From Prorocentrum cordatum (Eukaryota; Sar; Dinophyceae; Prorocentrales; Prorocentraceae): 64,000 bases of DNA. This document shows, in pieces, positions 43,340 through 55,848 of the stretch. The notes under the pieces are model-generated. The model searched no databases. It saw only the letters and a program-made list of their open reading frames with translations, and was not told where the DNA came from. The stretch covers positions 372,501-436,500 of the forward strand of contig CAUYUJ010007191.1 of the NCBI GenBank assembly GCA_963575745.1, read 5' to 3'. The number at the start of each line of letters is the position of its first letter. Position 1 is the stretch's first letter. A program made the position numbers and the translations under genes.

Positions 43340-44230
43340 CCACCGCTCATCGAGAAAACAAAACAAAAAACAAAATGAACTTAGCAGACCACGCTGGAAT
43401 CAACACGAACAACGAAACGAATACATGGGACAACAGCTGCGGCCAGGGCGACGTTCTGGCGGGGGCTTGAACCAGACAAAACGACAAAACAAAACACACG
43501 AAACAACAAAACGAAAAACGCACCGGAGCTGCAGAGAGGGCTGCAGGGCCGGGGATAGGGCGAGGGGCGAGGTCCCGTTTGAGGCGCGCGCGAAAACAAA
43601 CGAAACATGTAACGAACAAACAACTCGGGCTGCGGCGACGGCTAGGGCCTGGGGGTCCAGCGAATGTCGCGGTTTTGGGTTGGGCTTGAGCAAATCAAAA
43701 CGAAAAACGAACTCGGCCTGCGGTTACGATTGAGGGCTAGGCTAAGACGGGGGGGAGGTGCCGGTTGGGGCATCCGCTAAAACAAACGAAGAACAAAACG
43801 AAGCACAAACGAAGACATGGAACGACGGCTGGGGCCAAGGCGAGGTTAGGGCTGGGGCTTGAACCAGACAAAACGACAAAACAAAACACACGAACAACAA
43901 AACGAAAAACCAACCAGGGCTGCAGCGAGGGCTACAGGGCCGAGGCTAGGGCGAGGGGCGAGGTCCCGTTTGAGGCGCGCGCGAAAATAAACGAAAAACG
44001 AAACAACGAAAAACAAACGCAGGCTACGGCGACGGCTAGGGCCTGGGGGTCCAGCGAATGTCGAACTTCTTGGTTGGGCTTGAGCAGAACCAAACGACAA
44101 ACGACCCGAAAAAAGCAAACTCGGGCAGCGGCGACGGTTGGGGCCTGGGGAGCCCAACGAATGTCAAAATTTTGGATTGGGCTTGAGTAAAACGAAACGG
44201 AAAACTAACTCGGCCTAGCCTGAGCCTCAA
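43340..44230 (+). repeat. AACGAAAAC-rich repeat with about 393-bp duplication
   Basis: A block starting GGGGCTTGAACCAGACAAAA (about 43460) recurs at about 43855. GGCTAGGGCCTGGGGGTCCAGC recurs at 43640, 44035 and, diverged, 44130. The related block at 47760-48450 shares AACGAAACGAAC units. No gene is supported. Confidence 0.8.
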
Positions 44231-44269
44231 ACTAGCCGAAGCTCCAGCCTAAGCCGAAGCCTCATCCTA

Positions 44270-44790
44270 GCCTAACCTAAGGATTCCCCAGGGATTGCTT
44301 AGGATACCCTAAGGATTGTTTAAGATTCTCTTGCAATTCCTACGGATTCCCTCGGGATTCCTGAGGATTCCACAAGGATTCCTCAGGAAGCACTGGGGAT
44401 TCCTGAGGCTTCCCGATGGACTCCCAAGGGTCCCCGGTGGATTCTTAAGGATTCCCTCGGGATCCCAACGGATTCCCAACTGATTCCTCAAAGTTCCCGA
44501 AGGATTCTTAAGGATTTCCCGGGGATTCCTCAAGATTCCCGAAAGGTTCCTCGGCATCCCCGAAGGATTCCAAAGAATCCCCTTTGATTCCTGAAAGAAT
44601 CCGAAGGCTCCCCGATCCCCTAGGGATCCTTACGGATTCCCTAAGGAACCCTAGAAGGGATCCCTGGGGAGTCCGAAGGGTTCCCATCAGAATTCCCAAG
44701 GGTTCCATCGGGATTCTAAGGACTCCCGACGGATTCAAAAAGATTGCCTTCGGATTCCTTAGGATCCCCCATGGAGTCTTAAGGATTCCT
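44270..44790 (+). repeat. GGATTCC minisatellite
   Basis: Units of about 14-15 bp around AAGGATTCCCxxxGGGATTCC. The peptide repeats on the minus strand (GILRNP) are translations of it. Confidence 0.9.
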
Positions 44791-44811
44791 TCGCTTCTGG
44801 GCGAAGCGACG

Positions 44812-46300
44812 TCGCCAACATGGGGCCGTACACTGTGAAACAGCACGCGGGTGACACGCGCCACCCCGAAAACAGTGTGAGAAAAAACAACTATTTCACT
44901 CGTATTCTGGACGCCAACAAGAAGACATACAGGGTGAAACAACACGCGGGTGGCACGCGTCACCCCGAAAACCGCGTGCGAAAAAACAATTGTCTCACTC
45001 GTATTCTGGACGCCAACATGGGGCCATACAGTGTGAAACAACACGCGGGTGACACGCGACACCCCGAACAACGTGAGAAAAACCAATTGTGCTACTCGTA
45101 TTCTGGACGCCACAGTGTGAAACAACACGCGGGTGACACGCGTCACCCCGAAAACCGTGTGCGAAAAAAACACAGCTTCACCCGTATGCTGGACGCCAAC
45201 ATGAGGCCATATAGGGTGGAACAACACGCGGCTGACACGCGTCACCCCGAAAACCGTGTGAGAACGGAAACATGTGTCTCACCCGTCTTCTGGAAGCCAA
45301 CATGGGGCCATAGTGTGAAAAAAACGCGGGTGACACGTGTCACCCCGAACACCGTGTGAGAAAAAACAACTGAGTCAGTCATACTGGTCGCCAACATGGG
45401 GCCATAGATGGTGAAACAACACGCGGGTGGCACGTGTCACCCCGAAAACCGCGTGCGAAAAAAACAACTGTCTCACTCGTATTCTGGACGCCAACATGGG
45501 CCGGTATAGGGTGAAACAACACGCGGGTGACACGCGTCACCGCGAAAACCGTGTGAGAAAAAACCATGTGTTCACCCGTATTCTCGACGCCAGCATGAAG
45601 CAAAACAAGGTGACACAACACGCGGGTGACACGCGTCTCCTCGAAAACCGTGTGAGAAAAAAAACAAATGTGCCACTCGTATTCTGGACGCCAGCATGGG
45701 GTCGTACAATGTGAACAAAAACGCGGGTGACACGCGTCACCCCGAAAACCGTGTGAGAAAAAAACATATGTTTTATTCGCATTCTAGTCGCCAACATGGG
45801 GCCATACAGTGTGAAGCAACACGCGGCTGACACGTGTCACCCCGAAAACCGCGTGAGAAAACGCAATAATTCCACTCGCATTCTGGACGCCAACACGGGG
45901 CCGTACACTGTGGATCACCACGCGGGTGGCACGTGTCATGTGAAAGCCGTGTGAGAAAAAAAAACTGTCTCACTCGTAGTCAGGTCGCCAACATGGGGCC
46001 AAACAGTGTGAAACAACACGCGGGTGACATGTGTCATCCCGAATACCGCGTGACAAACAAACTTGTTTCAAACGTATTCTGGACGCCAACATGGGGCCAT
46101 ACAATGTGAAACGACACTCGGGTGACACGAATCACCCCGAAAACCGGGTGAGAAAAAAAGCATCGCGCGTTTCACTCGTTTCGTGGACGCCAACGTGGTG
46201 CCACGCAATGTGAAACAACACACGGGTGACACGTGTCACCCCGAAAACTGGGTGAAGAAAAACCAACTGTTTCACTCGCATTATGGTCGCCACGCCCGGT
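44812..46300 (+). repeat. 98-100-bp satellite, about 15 units
   Basis: Each unit contains GTGAAACAACACGCGGGTGA, CACGCGTCACCCCGAAAACC, GTGTGAGAAAAAAC and TCGTATTCTGGACGCCAACA. Units start near 44835, 44935, 45033, 45117 (short), 45213, 45313, 45411, 45510, 45609, 45709, 45810, 45909, 46007, 46106 and 46208. No protein is encoded. Confidence 0.95.
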
Positions 46301-46303
46301 CGT

Positions 46304-46488
46304 AGCAACGACGACGACGACGAACGCCGCGCTGCGGATGCACCACGGGGAGGGGGCGCGTGCTGCGCGGGCCCGCGGTAGCAACGACGCCACGACGACG
46401 ACGACGACGAATGCCGACGAACGCCGCGCTGCGAATGCACCATGAGAGGGGGGAGGGGGGCTGCGCGGGCCCGCCGTGGCAACGACGC

Positions 46489-46532
<44 letters not shown>

Positions 46533-46603
46533 TACGACGACGACGACGGCTGACGGCTGACGGCTAACGGCTGACGGCGACGACGACGACGACGACGACG
46601 AAC
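46304..46603 (+). repeat. (CGA)n microsatellite blocks
   Basis: CGA arrays at 46304-46320, 46389-46420 and 46483-46603 alternate with a duplicated block containing GAACGCCGCGCTGC and ATGCACCA. Confidence 0.9.
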
Positions 46604-46762
46604 GACGGCGAGCTGCCCAGCTTGTGGCATAGGGCGCGCAGCTGGGAGGACCTGGGAAGTGGGAGGTGGGAGGAAGCTGGGGGACTTGAGAGCAGGCGGG
46701 GGGAGGCATGGGGAGGCGGGGGGGGGGACAGGGGAGGTGGGAGGAGGTTGGAGGAGGTTGGA

Positions 46763-46812
46763 AGAGAAGGAGGAGGAGGAGGAGGAGGAGGAGGAGGAGA
46801 AGGAGGAGGTGG
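46763..46812 (+). repeat. (GGA)n microsatellite
   Basis: Core of a purine-rich stretch that covers 46640-46930. Confidence 0.9.
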
Positions 46813-47139
46813 GGGAGTATGAGGAGAAGGAACAATAGGAGGGAGCACGAGGTAGGAGGAGATGGGAGGACGTGGGAAGAGGTGGGAGGACGTTGGAAGA
46901 CTCGGGGGGGGGGAAACGTTGGAAGAGGGGGGGTGGGAGGAACACATTCAAACGCACTGCGCGCAGGGGCCACAGGACTCAGATCCACCGCCGTGCCTGC
47001 ACGGCAGAGGCGTGTTAGAATGCCTGTGAGTTGTCTGGTAATGTCTGTGGAACGTTTCTCAGGGCCACACCCTTCCTCACGCCGGGCTGCATGCGCCGCG
47101 TCCTCTTCCCGAAGCCCGGTCGGCGCCGAGACATGCCCC

Positions 47140-47760
47140 ATGGCGCCCTCCAAGGAGTCCAAGATGGCTGCCAACATGGCCCAGGCAGGCCAAGAGGGCC
47201 GCCAAGATGGCCCAAGACCGATTCAAGACGGCCCATGATGCAAGGCGACCTAAGGTGGCCTCGGGACGGCCCAAGCGGCTGCCCAAACGGCCCGAAACGG
47301 TGCCAAAAGAGCGTCCAGGAAGGAGTCCTCCAGGATGGAGGGTTGGAGGAATCCTCCAGACACCAACAGAATCCGTGAGGACCCCAGGGATTCCTAGGGG
47401 CCCTGGGCAACTCAAAGGGGTATGCCTCCCATTTGGGGGTACGGCCACAATACGTAATCATTCTTATTCTGGGCGCCTGCGGCGGAGTTTGGAGGGATGG
47501 AAGGTCGGAAGTTAATGTGAACGAGATTCCCGAGAATACCTCACATATTCTTGGGACTCCTGGACCCTTCACTCCAAGGCCCAGGACTCTTCGGCCCTGG
47601 ACTCCAGGGACCAGGACTCCTGGGCCCTATAGACCCCCGTCCCAGCTGCCGTTGGTGTTCGGAATCCAAGGCCCAGGACTTCTGAGCCCTTTGCTACAAG
47701 GCCCAGGACTCCTGGGCCCTAGATTCCATGGCCCAGGACTACCAGAGGAGGGTTGGGAAA
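47140..47760 (+). repeat. GGCCGCCAAGATGG and GGCCCAGGACTCCTGGGCCC minisatellites
   Basis: The first part (to about 47350) belongs to the GGCCCCAAGAGG family. The second (47540-47755) has units near GGCCCAGGACTCCTGGGCCCT, which are themselves palindromic. Confidence 0.75.
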
Positions 47761-48450
47761 AATAACGAAACGAACAACGAAACGAACACCCGGAACTACG
47801 GCTGGGGCTACGGCACGGGCTAGGGCCCAGGCTGAAGACCAGGCCAGGAGCGCAACAACAAGAACTGGGGGGAAACAGCGCAACGAAAAACGAAACGAAC
47901 GCCCGGGAACAGTGCCAGGGCGAGGGGCGAGATTCGGGCTAAGGCTCTCGCCCAACGAAACGAACAACGAAACAAACAACGAAACGAACGCCCATAAATA
48001 CGGCTAGGGCTACGGCAGAGGCTGGGGACCAGGCTGGAGGTCAGGCCAGGCGCGCAACTAAACAGCGCGAACAAAACGAAACGAAACATCATGGGGCCAT
48101 CGAAATCGAAGAACCCAATCACCAACAACACGAACAACGAAACGAAACATCAAGCAATAATCGAGATTTTCATATAGCGCAATCATAACATCGAAGGACA
48201 ACGGCGGCGCGATAGAAAACGGACAACGAAACGAACCGCAGAATGAACGGGGCAAACAAAACGAAAAACTAAACGCAAACTTGGAAGCGCACCAAAACAG
48301 AACGAACAACGAAACGCGCGCCCCCCAAAAAACGTTTGAAAGTTCAACTCAAACACGTTTGAAACAAAAACGATCAACACAATGGAACAACAACGAAAAA
48401 CAAAACGAAAAACACAACAAGGGCAAAAACCAAGCTAAACAGTGTTGTGC
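47760..48450 (+). repeat. AACGAAACGAAC-rich repeat
   Basis: AACGAAACG units with interspersed GGCTAGGGCTACGGC blocks, similar in style to 43340-44230. The following 48460-48850 is unique with no supported gene. Confidence 0.75.
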
Positions 48451-48854
48451 TCGGGCCGTGAAAAGATGTGCTGTGGGATCGACGGGAAACCTGTCTCCAT
48501 GCGCTCGCTTTCGCCTTCAGACGTGACTGCAGCAGAAGTGCTGTGTTTACGGTGGGAGCCCGGGGTAAGGAACGAAGCCCCGTTCTGGCCCCAGGGGCGC
48601 CTAGAAGAACGAGGAGGGCCACAGGAAACCCCATGGAAGGGCCCAAGTCAGGAGCATCGAGCCCATCCCGAGGCCAGCGGCGTCTCAACGCTGTGCCACT
48701 ACGTTCCAGGGTTGCGCTCCGGATTCTTTTTTCTCGGAGGCCAGACGCTGCTCACCCAGTCCTCCTCACCGTCCGCGCCCCCCCCTGTCTGCATCTCGAT
48801 GCAGAGATTGACGCGTGCGAGCCCAGCCTGGAGACAAGCCCTCACCGCGATCAA

Positions 48855-49082
48855 GAGGAGGAGGAGGAGGAGGAGGAGGAGGAGGAGGAGGAGGCCCTCA
48901 CCGCGATCAAGAGAAGTCCACGGGTGACCCCGCCGGGGTCCCTCGCGGGCGGACGGTCGTCGAACACCCGCCCGAGTGTGGCTGGAGGCGGAGGTGCGCA
49001 TGCGGAGCGGCCGAAGCCTGAGCCAGAGCGCAGTGCGAGGAGGAGGAGGAGGAGGAGGAGGAGGAGGAGGAGGAGGAGGAGG
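48855..49082 (+). repeat. Two (GGA)n arrays in a duplicated setting
   Basis: Arrays at 48855-48893 and 49037-49082. CCCTCACCGCGATCAAGAG occurs on both sides of the first, and a GGGTC to GACGGTCGTC block follows each, so array and flank were copied together. Confidence 0.8.
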
Positions 49083-49354
49083 GACGACCCGGCCGCGGTC
49101 GGCGCGGGCGAACGGTCGTCAGCGAACGCCTGATAATGGCCAGCGGCGGTGGAGGAAGTGCCAAGCGGCTGGGCGCCCGAGCAGGGCCGAGCAGGGCCCT
49201 CCTTCCCCCTGCCTCCCCATCTTCCGCCTCCTCCTACCCCACGACACCCCTCCTGAGCTCCTGCCACTGCTCCTGCTCCTCCCCCTTTTTCTGCCTCCCG
49301 CATTCTCCCCCACTTTGCTACCCCTCCTCCCCAATCCCATGCTCCTCTTTCAGC

Positions 49355-50339
<985 letters not shown>

Positions 50340-50387
50340 TTTCTTCTTCGAGGAGAACATGGCAAAGAGAACGAGGCGAAGGAGCGG

Positions 50388-50447
50388 GAGGAGGAGGAGG
50401 AGGAGGAGGAGGAGGAGGAGGAGGAGGAGGAGGAGGAGGAGGAGGAA
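50388..50447 (+). repeat. (GGA)n microsatellite
   Basis: Starts 49 bp after the ATC array. The sequence 50450-50930 is unique with several G and C homopolymers and no supported gene. Confidence 0.95.
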
Positions 50448-50934
50448 GGAGTGGGGGGGAGGGGACCGTGTCCCGTCTCCAGACATCTGGCGTCCTGACT
50501 TTCCGTGGCTTGAGCCCCCAAACCCCTCGACCCCGTCCAGACGACTGGCGCTTCATCACCAGGCAGCTGTTTGCACTGACCTGGGGCCCGAAACGTGCCT
50601 CCAGAGACCCAGGACATGAGGGCACTGGCGATCCCCATTTTCGGGGGCGGCCACAAGGGGGGCGTCCAAAAGGGGGGGGCGCAAATCATGGCCCGCGGCA
50701 TGTGCGCGGCCCAGGGGGGGGGGGGCAGGGACGTCATGAAATAAGAAGAGGCGCCATGAAATTTGAGGAAATATCGTGGCCCCCGCCATGATATCCCCCC
50801 CCCGGGAGTCATCACCCCCCTCCTGGCTGCCCCCGACGTGTTGCCCGTGGCGGCAAAAAACGGCCTGAGGCCCAGGGCCTCGCAGTCCGACCCCCGGACC
50901 TCTCCAGGGCCGCCTCCACGACCGAGGATCGCGT

Positions 50935-51150
50935 CATCCAGGAGGAGGGAGGAGGAAGATGAAGAGGGAGGAGGAGGAAGATGAAGAGGGAGGGGGAGGA
51001 GGAGGAGGAGGAGGAGGAGGAGGAGGAGGAGGAGGAGGAGGAGGAGGAGGGAGGAGGAGGAGGAGGAGGAGGAGGAGGAGGAGGAGGAGGAGAGGCAGGA
51101 GCAGGAGGAGGAGGAGGCGGAGGAGGAGAAGGAGGAGGAGGCGGAGCTCG
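50935..51150 (+). repeat. (GGA)n microsatellite
   Basis: GGA units with GGGGGA and AGGCGG interruptions, next to the nested element cluster. Confidence 0.95.
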
Positions 51151-51297
51151 CCGTGGCCCCAGGTCGCGCCAGCCAGAGAGGCACCGACCAAGGCCCAGGC
51201 CCAGGCCCAGGCCATCGCTCGGACGCCCACACCCGGTGCACCTGTCGTTTTTCTGTGCGCGGGCTCCCTCGGCTCGCTGATCCGGGATGCTCCTCGG

Positions 51298-51437
51298 CAG
51301 GGCTGGGCCTAAGCTCTGCTCTTCGTACTTCGTCCTGAGGTGTCTCGTTTTGCTCTGCCTGTTTTCCTGCAACTCCCTGCCAGGCCGAATAACAAAAACA
51401 CAGCCGGAGTCCAGCAAAACAGCGTTCAGGTCCAGCT
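51298..51437 (+). mobile_element. M4 hAT-like short element, first of a tandem pair
   Basis: Starts CAGGGCTGGGCCTAAGC, with the inverse GCGTTCAGGTCCAG at the right end. CTCCTCGG (51290-51297) precedes it and CTCCTCGA (51436-51443) follows. CAGGG ends with an 8-bp duplication are characteristic of the hAT superfamily. The last bases of its right end are lost. Confidence 0.8.
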
Positions 51438-51443
51438 CCTCGA

Positions 51444-51581
51444 CAGGGCTGGGCCTAAGCTCTGCTCTTCGTCCTGAGGTTTCTCGGTTTGCTCTGCCTG
51501 TTGTCCTGCACCTCCCTGCCAGGCCGAAAAAAACAAAAACACAGCCAAAGTGCAGCAAAACAGCGTTTAGGTCCGGCCCTG
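51444..51581 (+). mobile_element. M4 hAT-like short element, second of a tandem pair
   Basis: Runs from CAGGGCTGGGCCTAAGC to GTTTAGGTCCGGCCCTG, followed by a third CTCCTCGA (51582-51589). It is highly similar to the first copy, and the two are 146 bp apart. Confidence 0.85.
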
Positions 51582-51742
51582 CTCCTCGAGGTGCCCCTGC
51601 CGAGGGCGAGTGCACACGCCCCAGCAAGGCCGAGCAGAGGAGAGCCGCCCCTGCCCTCGATCCAAGACCGAGAGGCGACGTGGAGGTCTGAGGGTCGTGC
51701 CCCTCGTGCGAGCGCGCGCTGCCCCCCTCCCCCAGGATTAGG

Positions 51743-51890
51743 CAGGGCTGGACCTGAACGGTGTTTTTTTGTCGATCTCGTGGGCCGTTTTCGTTTTGAC
51801 TTCGTTGTGAGGTAAAGGCGGATTCGAGGCAAGAGCGAGGGACAACGACCACAAAACGAAAACGAAAAACACCGTTTGGGTTCCGCCCTG
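51743..51890 (+). mobile_element. M4-related short element
   Basis: Ends CAGGGCTGGACCTGAACGGT and inverse ACCGTTTGGGTTCCGCCCTG, 148 bp. The flanking octamers GGATTAGG and AGATTTAG match at only five of eight places, so the target duplication is decayed or absent. The following 51900-52470 holds no supported gene. Confidence 0.7.
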
Positions 51891-52476
51891 AGATTTAGGG
51901 ACACGGAGCATCGGCGCCACCACCAGCACCCGCGAGGAGCCAGGGCGCGCCCCCCCGGGCGGTGCGGCCCCCCCCCGCCGCTCCGCGGAGCCCCGCCCCA
52001 TGCAGTGTTCAATCTCGAGCCCGGGGAGGCGCCGCGCCCCTCTCCTCGCCAAGGAGGCGGCCCGCTGAGTGGTGTTGCTCTCGCTCCTGCTCTTACGTGG
52101 CGTGTTCGGGGGGGCTTCCACCCTCCGGATCTTCGCCTCCGGCTCCTGTCCACGGCGTTCCTTTTCCTGTGCAAGCTCCTCGGCACCGCCTGCACCCCGG
52201 CCCGCCCTCCGGCCGCCTGAGGCCCCGCCCGCCTGTGCCCTGTCTCCCCAATTAGAGCTGTGCGTAGCCCGCCTAGCTTTTCACCTGAAGAGGTTCGCTC
52301 TCGCCCCGCCGACCCAAAAAATGTTCGGGGGGGCTTCCTTTTCCCACCGCGCCAGACAGCCACGCGCGTCGAGTCCGCGCCGGATCCACATCGCACCTCG
52401 GATCCGCGCCGAATCCGCGTCGAGCTCAGGACGAGCCCGCATCGGAGACAAGGAAAGACCGCACCTCCCAGGACTG

Positions 52477-52638
52477 ACTACCTACCAGACCACCCCAACC
52501 CAACCCGAAGACCCGAATTTCGAGTTGGGGGGGGTAAGGGTTCCACATGTGTTTTTTCGACGTTTCCCGACCCCCCCACTGGAAATCGAAGGTAAATTTG
52601 AGCCTTCGGGTTGGGTTGGGGTGGTTTGGTGGGTGGTG
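52477..52638 (+). mobile_element. M2 short inverted-repeat element, copy 2
   Basis: Arms ACTACCTACCAGACCACCCC and GGGGTGGTTTGGTGGGTGGTG with internal AACCCGAAG and CTTCGGGTTGGGTT, as in 6165-6346. Confidence 0.75.
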
Positions 52639-53136
52639 AAGGACGAACCACGTGCTCCAAATATGCCGCGTAGCTTCTCCTGCCCCCGACCAGGGCCCAG
52701 CGCGCGCGGGAAGAAGTCTATGTCCATGCGCTCGCGGTCTGGGTGCCGAGGCGCGATCCCATAAGCGCGCGATCCCATGGATCCGCTCTGCGCGGGGCGC
52801 GCAGAGCCGCCCTGGACCCGTGGGGTCGAAGCCCGGGAGTCCAGACCGCTCGTTGGCCGCGCGCACTAGGGGGTGCGGGGAGGGGTCTTAGAAGCAGGCT
52901 GCCTCTTAGGAGGCGCGGGCCTTAGGTCTGTAGACAGGGCCCGCGCCTGCTAAGATGCAGCCTGCTTCTAAGAGGCCTTCCCCCCTCCCCCTACCCCCTT
53001 GTGGCCCCTTGTGCGCGTGGCCGAGCTAGGTCGAGGATGTAGATATGATCCCCGCCCATGCGAGGGTGGTGCTGCTTCTCCTCCTCCCAGCGATGCAGTG
53101 TCCGCCCAGACGTCCGACGATGTGACTCTGCAAAGG

Positions 53137-53286
53137 GGCCCCAGCACACACAAATAAGTACACACAAATCCCAGGATTCCCTATATGTTTCGATATGTTT
53201 TATTTTCGTCTTCCCCCCCACTTCCCATGTTTGTCCCATATTTTCAGAGGAATCGACGATTAATTGTGTTTGTGTGCTTTCTCCCC
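53137..53286 (+). mobile_element. M3 short inverted-repeat element, copy 2
   Basis: Matches 29082-29226 in order and orientation. Ends are CCAGCACACACAAATAAGTA and TTAATTGTGTTTGTGTGC. A 20-bp unit (TGTGTGCTTTCTCCCCTCCT) is duplicated at the right end. Confidence 0.65.
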
Positions 53287-53589
53287 TCCTTGTGTGCTTT
53301 CTCCCCTCCTGGTCCGCGGCCCCGAAGCTCCAGAACCCCTCCAGGAGGCCAGCTGTCCTTCCCAGATCCATTCTTGAAAGACGGCCCCCAGAGGATGAAA
53401 CGGAGGAAGCGCGCCAGCGCTGAATGAAAGCAACCCGCCCGAAGTTCCGGCAAGACCGTGGCCCCGCGCACGCCTTGGGACGACGCCACCTCTGCGGGCG
53501 TCGCCAAGACAGCTGGGGTGGTCTCGTGGGGCAGCGTCGGCGTCGACTCGCCTCGGGGCGCGTTGCTCTGGCGACGATGGTGACGAAGG

Positions 53590-53724
53590 ACGACAACGAC
53601 CAATAACGACGACGACGACAACCGACGGCGACGACGAGAAAGAACGACGACGCCGACGCCGTCGCTCGTCGCTCGTCGTGCTCGTCGTCGTCGTTATGCT
53701 CGTGGTCGTCGTCGTCGTCGTGCG

Positions 53725-53762
<38 letters not shown>

Positions 53763-53765
53763 GGG
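53590..53765. repeat. (GAC)n to (GTC)n switch, potential long hairpin
   Basis: GAC-type triplets (53590-53660) turn into GTC-type triplets (53665-53765), the reverse complement. The transcript could fold on itself over about 80 bp. Confidence 0.85.
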
Positions 53766-54385
53766 GGGCCTCTGGAGGCCTTCGGGGGCTCTCGGAGACC
53801 TTCGCCGGCTCCCGGAGGCCTGATGGGGACTCCCGGAGGTATTCGAGGAAGAACTTCAGATTGTTGAGGTTCTGAAATTTCTTGCTCAAGCAATTTTAAA
53901 AAGTGTCATCGTTTATCTCTGCATGGTGGACATTTTGACAACTGGGGGAATTGCTCCAGAGGTTCCCGCGGAGGAGGGGAGGGAGTGCGCCCTGAGAAAA
54001 AACGCATGGAGCAGACGGGAGGTCAGATCATAGCACCAAGCCGCAAATGGCCTGCCTGCCGAAGCGATCCGAAGCCTCTCCTCGCCTCTCTCCTCCTCTC
54101 CCCACCCCTGGCCTCCTGCTCCCCTCCGACTGATGCCCCCCCCTTCTCCTCCCCCCTTCCTCTAGATACAGCGCGCGCAGCGGACACGAGACCAGTGGAC
54201 CGAGATCCCAGACGTGAGGACAAACTCCTCGCAGCCTGAATAGCCCCCCCAGCTAGGACGACGAGAGCAGGCACGGGAACACCAGAGTCAAGCGTGCCCG
54301 CGGGGCAGAGACAGGATTTTCCCGACTTGTAAAAAGCGCAGGGAAGTGGTGAACGAAGATGGGGGACGTACGACGGTCACTATAC

Positions 54386-54482
54386 CTCTCTCTTTCTCCC
54401 TCTGTCTGTCTGTCTCTGTCGGTGGGTCGGTCTATATGTCTCTGTATCTCGCTCTCTCTCTCTCTCTCTCTCTGTCTCTTTG
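54386..54482 (+). repeat. (CT)n microsatellite
   Basis: CT dinucleotides with TGTCTG interruptions. CT-rich sequence continues to about 54800. 53770-54380 shows no supported gene. Confidence 0.9.
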
Positions 54483-55077
54483 CTCTGTACGCCTATCGCT
54501 CAAGTCATATCCTCAAGCGAAGCTTGGGCCAACATCGCTCTCCCGTTTCTTCTTCCGACTTGTCCTTCTCGATCCTTTCCCCTCGTTTCATCATCCTTTA
54601 CTCCGCTTTCTCCTCGTGATCCTCCTGGCCTCCTTCCTTCTTGTCGTGTTCCTCTGTGTTCCTCGTGCTCCTGATGCTCAAGCGTTGCCTCCCGTTCCTG
54701 CTTCGCCTCCTCCTTGTCCTCCTCGTGCTCCTCCCCCTCCTCCTAATCCTCCAGCTTCTCATCCTCATCCACAATTTTACTCTTCCCTCATCTCCTTCCT
54801 CACTCCTCAAATTCAAATAACATTTGGTTCAGACCAATTTGGCTCAGCAACGCCGTGCAATCCGCACCGGGTTGGGTAAGATACGCGGGCAGTATCTTTG
54901 ACCCACCCTCGGACTTGAAGGGGGATCGCCAGGTGTCGCGCCACTGAAAGTTGTACGGTTTGTTTTACCTCCAAGCTACAGACTAGGAGGTCGACCACTG
55001 AGTCACTAAAACCGATTGTATGTCTCAGGAGCAGGTGAGCATCACAGTGGGCGTGCAGCGGCAAAGTGTGAAGAGTG

Positions 55078-55470
55078 AGCCGTTTTTGGCCAGGCATGCC
55101 CCACTATTTCAGGCTGTGGTTTTTGTTGTATGTGTGTTTTGCAACTGTTAGCGTACATTGGGTTGTTTTACACGGCGTTCGGCATTCTGTTTCGAAGGCT
55201 GCTTCGGAAAACACGCTACCGACCTTTGAGTACATGCTGGGCGATCAGAGTACATCTGTCAAGCACGTGGTGGTTGCAGCATGGTGGGAAGAGAGAGCCT
55301 TTTTGGCCAGGCATGCCCCACGTGCATTTGTTTTTTCCCGCAGTGGCGATCTTATTGGGAAGGAGATGGGGTGAGCTGCTGCGGGGCGCTTTTCTCTGCG
55401 TTGGTGGACTCGTTGCATGGCGTCGCGTCCTACTTCGCAGTGCTTAGTGTTGAGCGCTACAATTCACGCG
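55078..55470 (+). repeat. Diverged tandem pair with possible micro-exon
   Basis: TTTTTGGCCAGGCATGCCCCAC occurs at about 55083 and 55299, and CGCTACxxxxxTTTGAGTACATG-like sequence at 55215 and 55457. Within the second unit TTTGTTTTTTCCCGCAG is followed by 27 bases (55344-55370, WRSYWEGDG) and then GTGAGC. That would make an ideal micro-exon, but nothing links it to the exons downstream. Confidence 0.4.
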
Positions 55471-55739
55471 ACAAGAGTACATGGCCTGACGCTTTGGCGA
55501 TAGGTCGTGCGCAAGGCTTCAGGATCCCTGTGGTGTCAGAGTGCCGTTTGTGGGTTGGAAGCCTCGTTCTGCGATTGTTAGCTAGCCGTGCGGGAGAATG
55601 GACGCGCGAGCGCCGACAGGGTAAACATCATATTGAACGTTACCAGCGAGCGCATCCATAGGCCTCACTTATCTGTTGTCTTGTGCGGCGCGCTTGGGCA
55701 ACCTCCAAGAGCCACTGCCTCCTTGTCTTTCACGTCCAG

Positions 55740-55848
55740 GTGCTGTGGGAGCTCAGCAAGATGCATGAGATATAGCTGCGACGAGGCCATGGCTGAGTTC
55801 GCGGCTCGGGGCTTCGGCCCGCAGATATATTCTGCCCTGGAGTGGCAG
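55740..55848 (+). CDS. Candidate internal exon A of a plus-strand gene
   Basis: Acceptor CTTGTCTTTCACGTCCAG (AG at 55738-55739) and donor CAG-GTGAGC at 55849 bound 109 bp. The open frame reads MRYSCDEAMAEFAARGFGPQ then IYSALEWQ and ends at a codon boundary. Another frame starts VLWELSKMHEI but stops within the exon. No domain is recognised. The splice sites are strong, and the phase fits the next exon. Confidence 0.5.

Larger units (their letters stand above)
51211..51631 (+). mobile_element. M6 element, copy 3, split by an M4 insertion
   Basis: The left half (51211-51297, starting GCCATCGCTCGGACG and reaching GGGATGCTCCTCGG) and right half (from about 51582, CTCCTCGAGGTGCCCCTGCCGAGGG then GTGCACACGCC) match the two halves of M6 copies 1 and 2. 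The M4 pair sits between them. Confidence 0.75.

Noticed and set aside
50485-50520. Second spliced-leader-like match on the minus strand (GGGGGCTCAAGCC)
   Set aside because: Only the last part of the leader matches and the TCCGTAGCC half is missing, so it is within chance.
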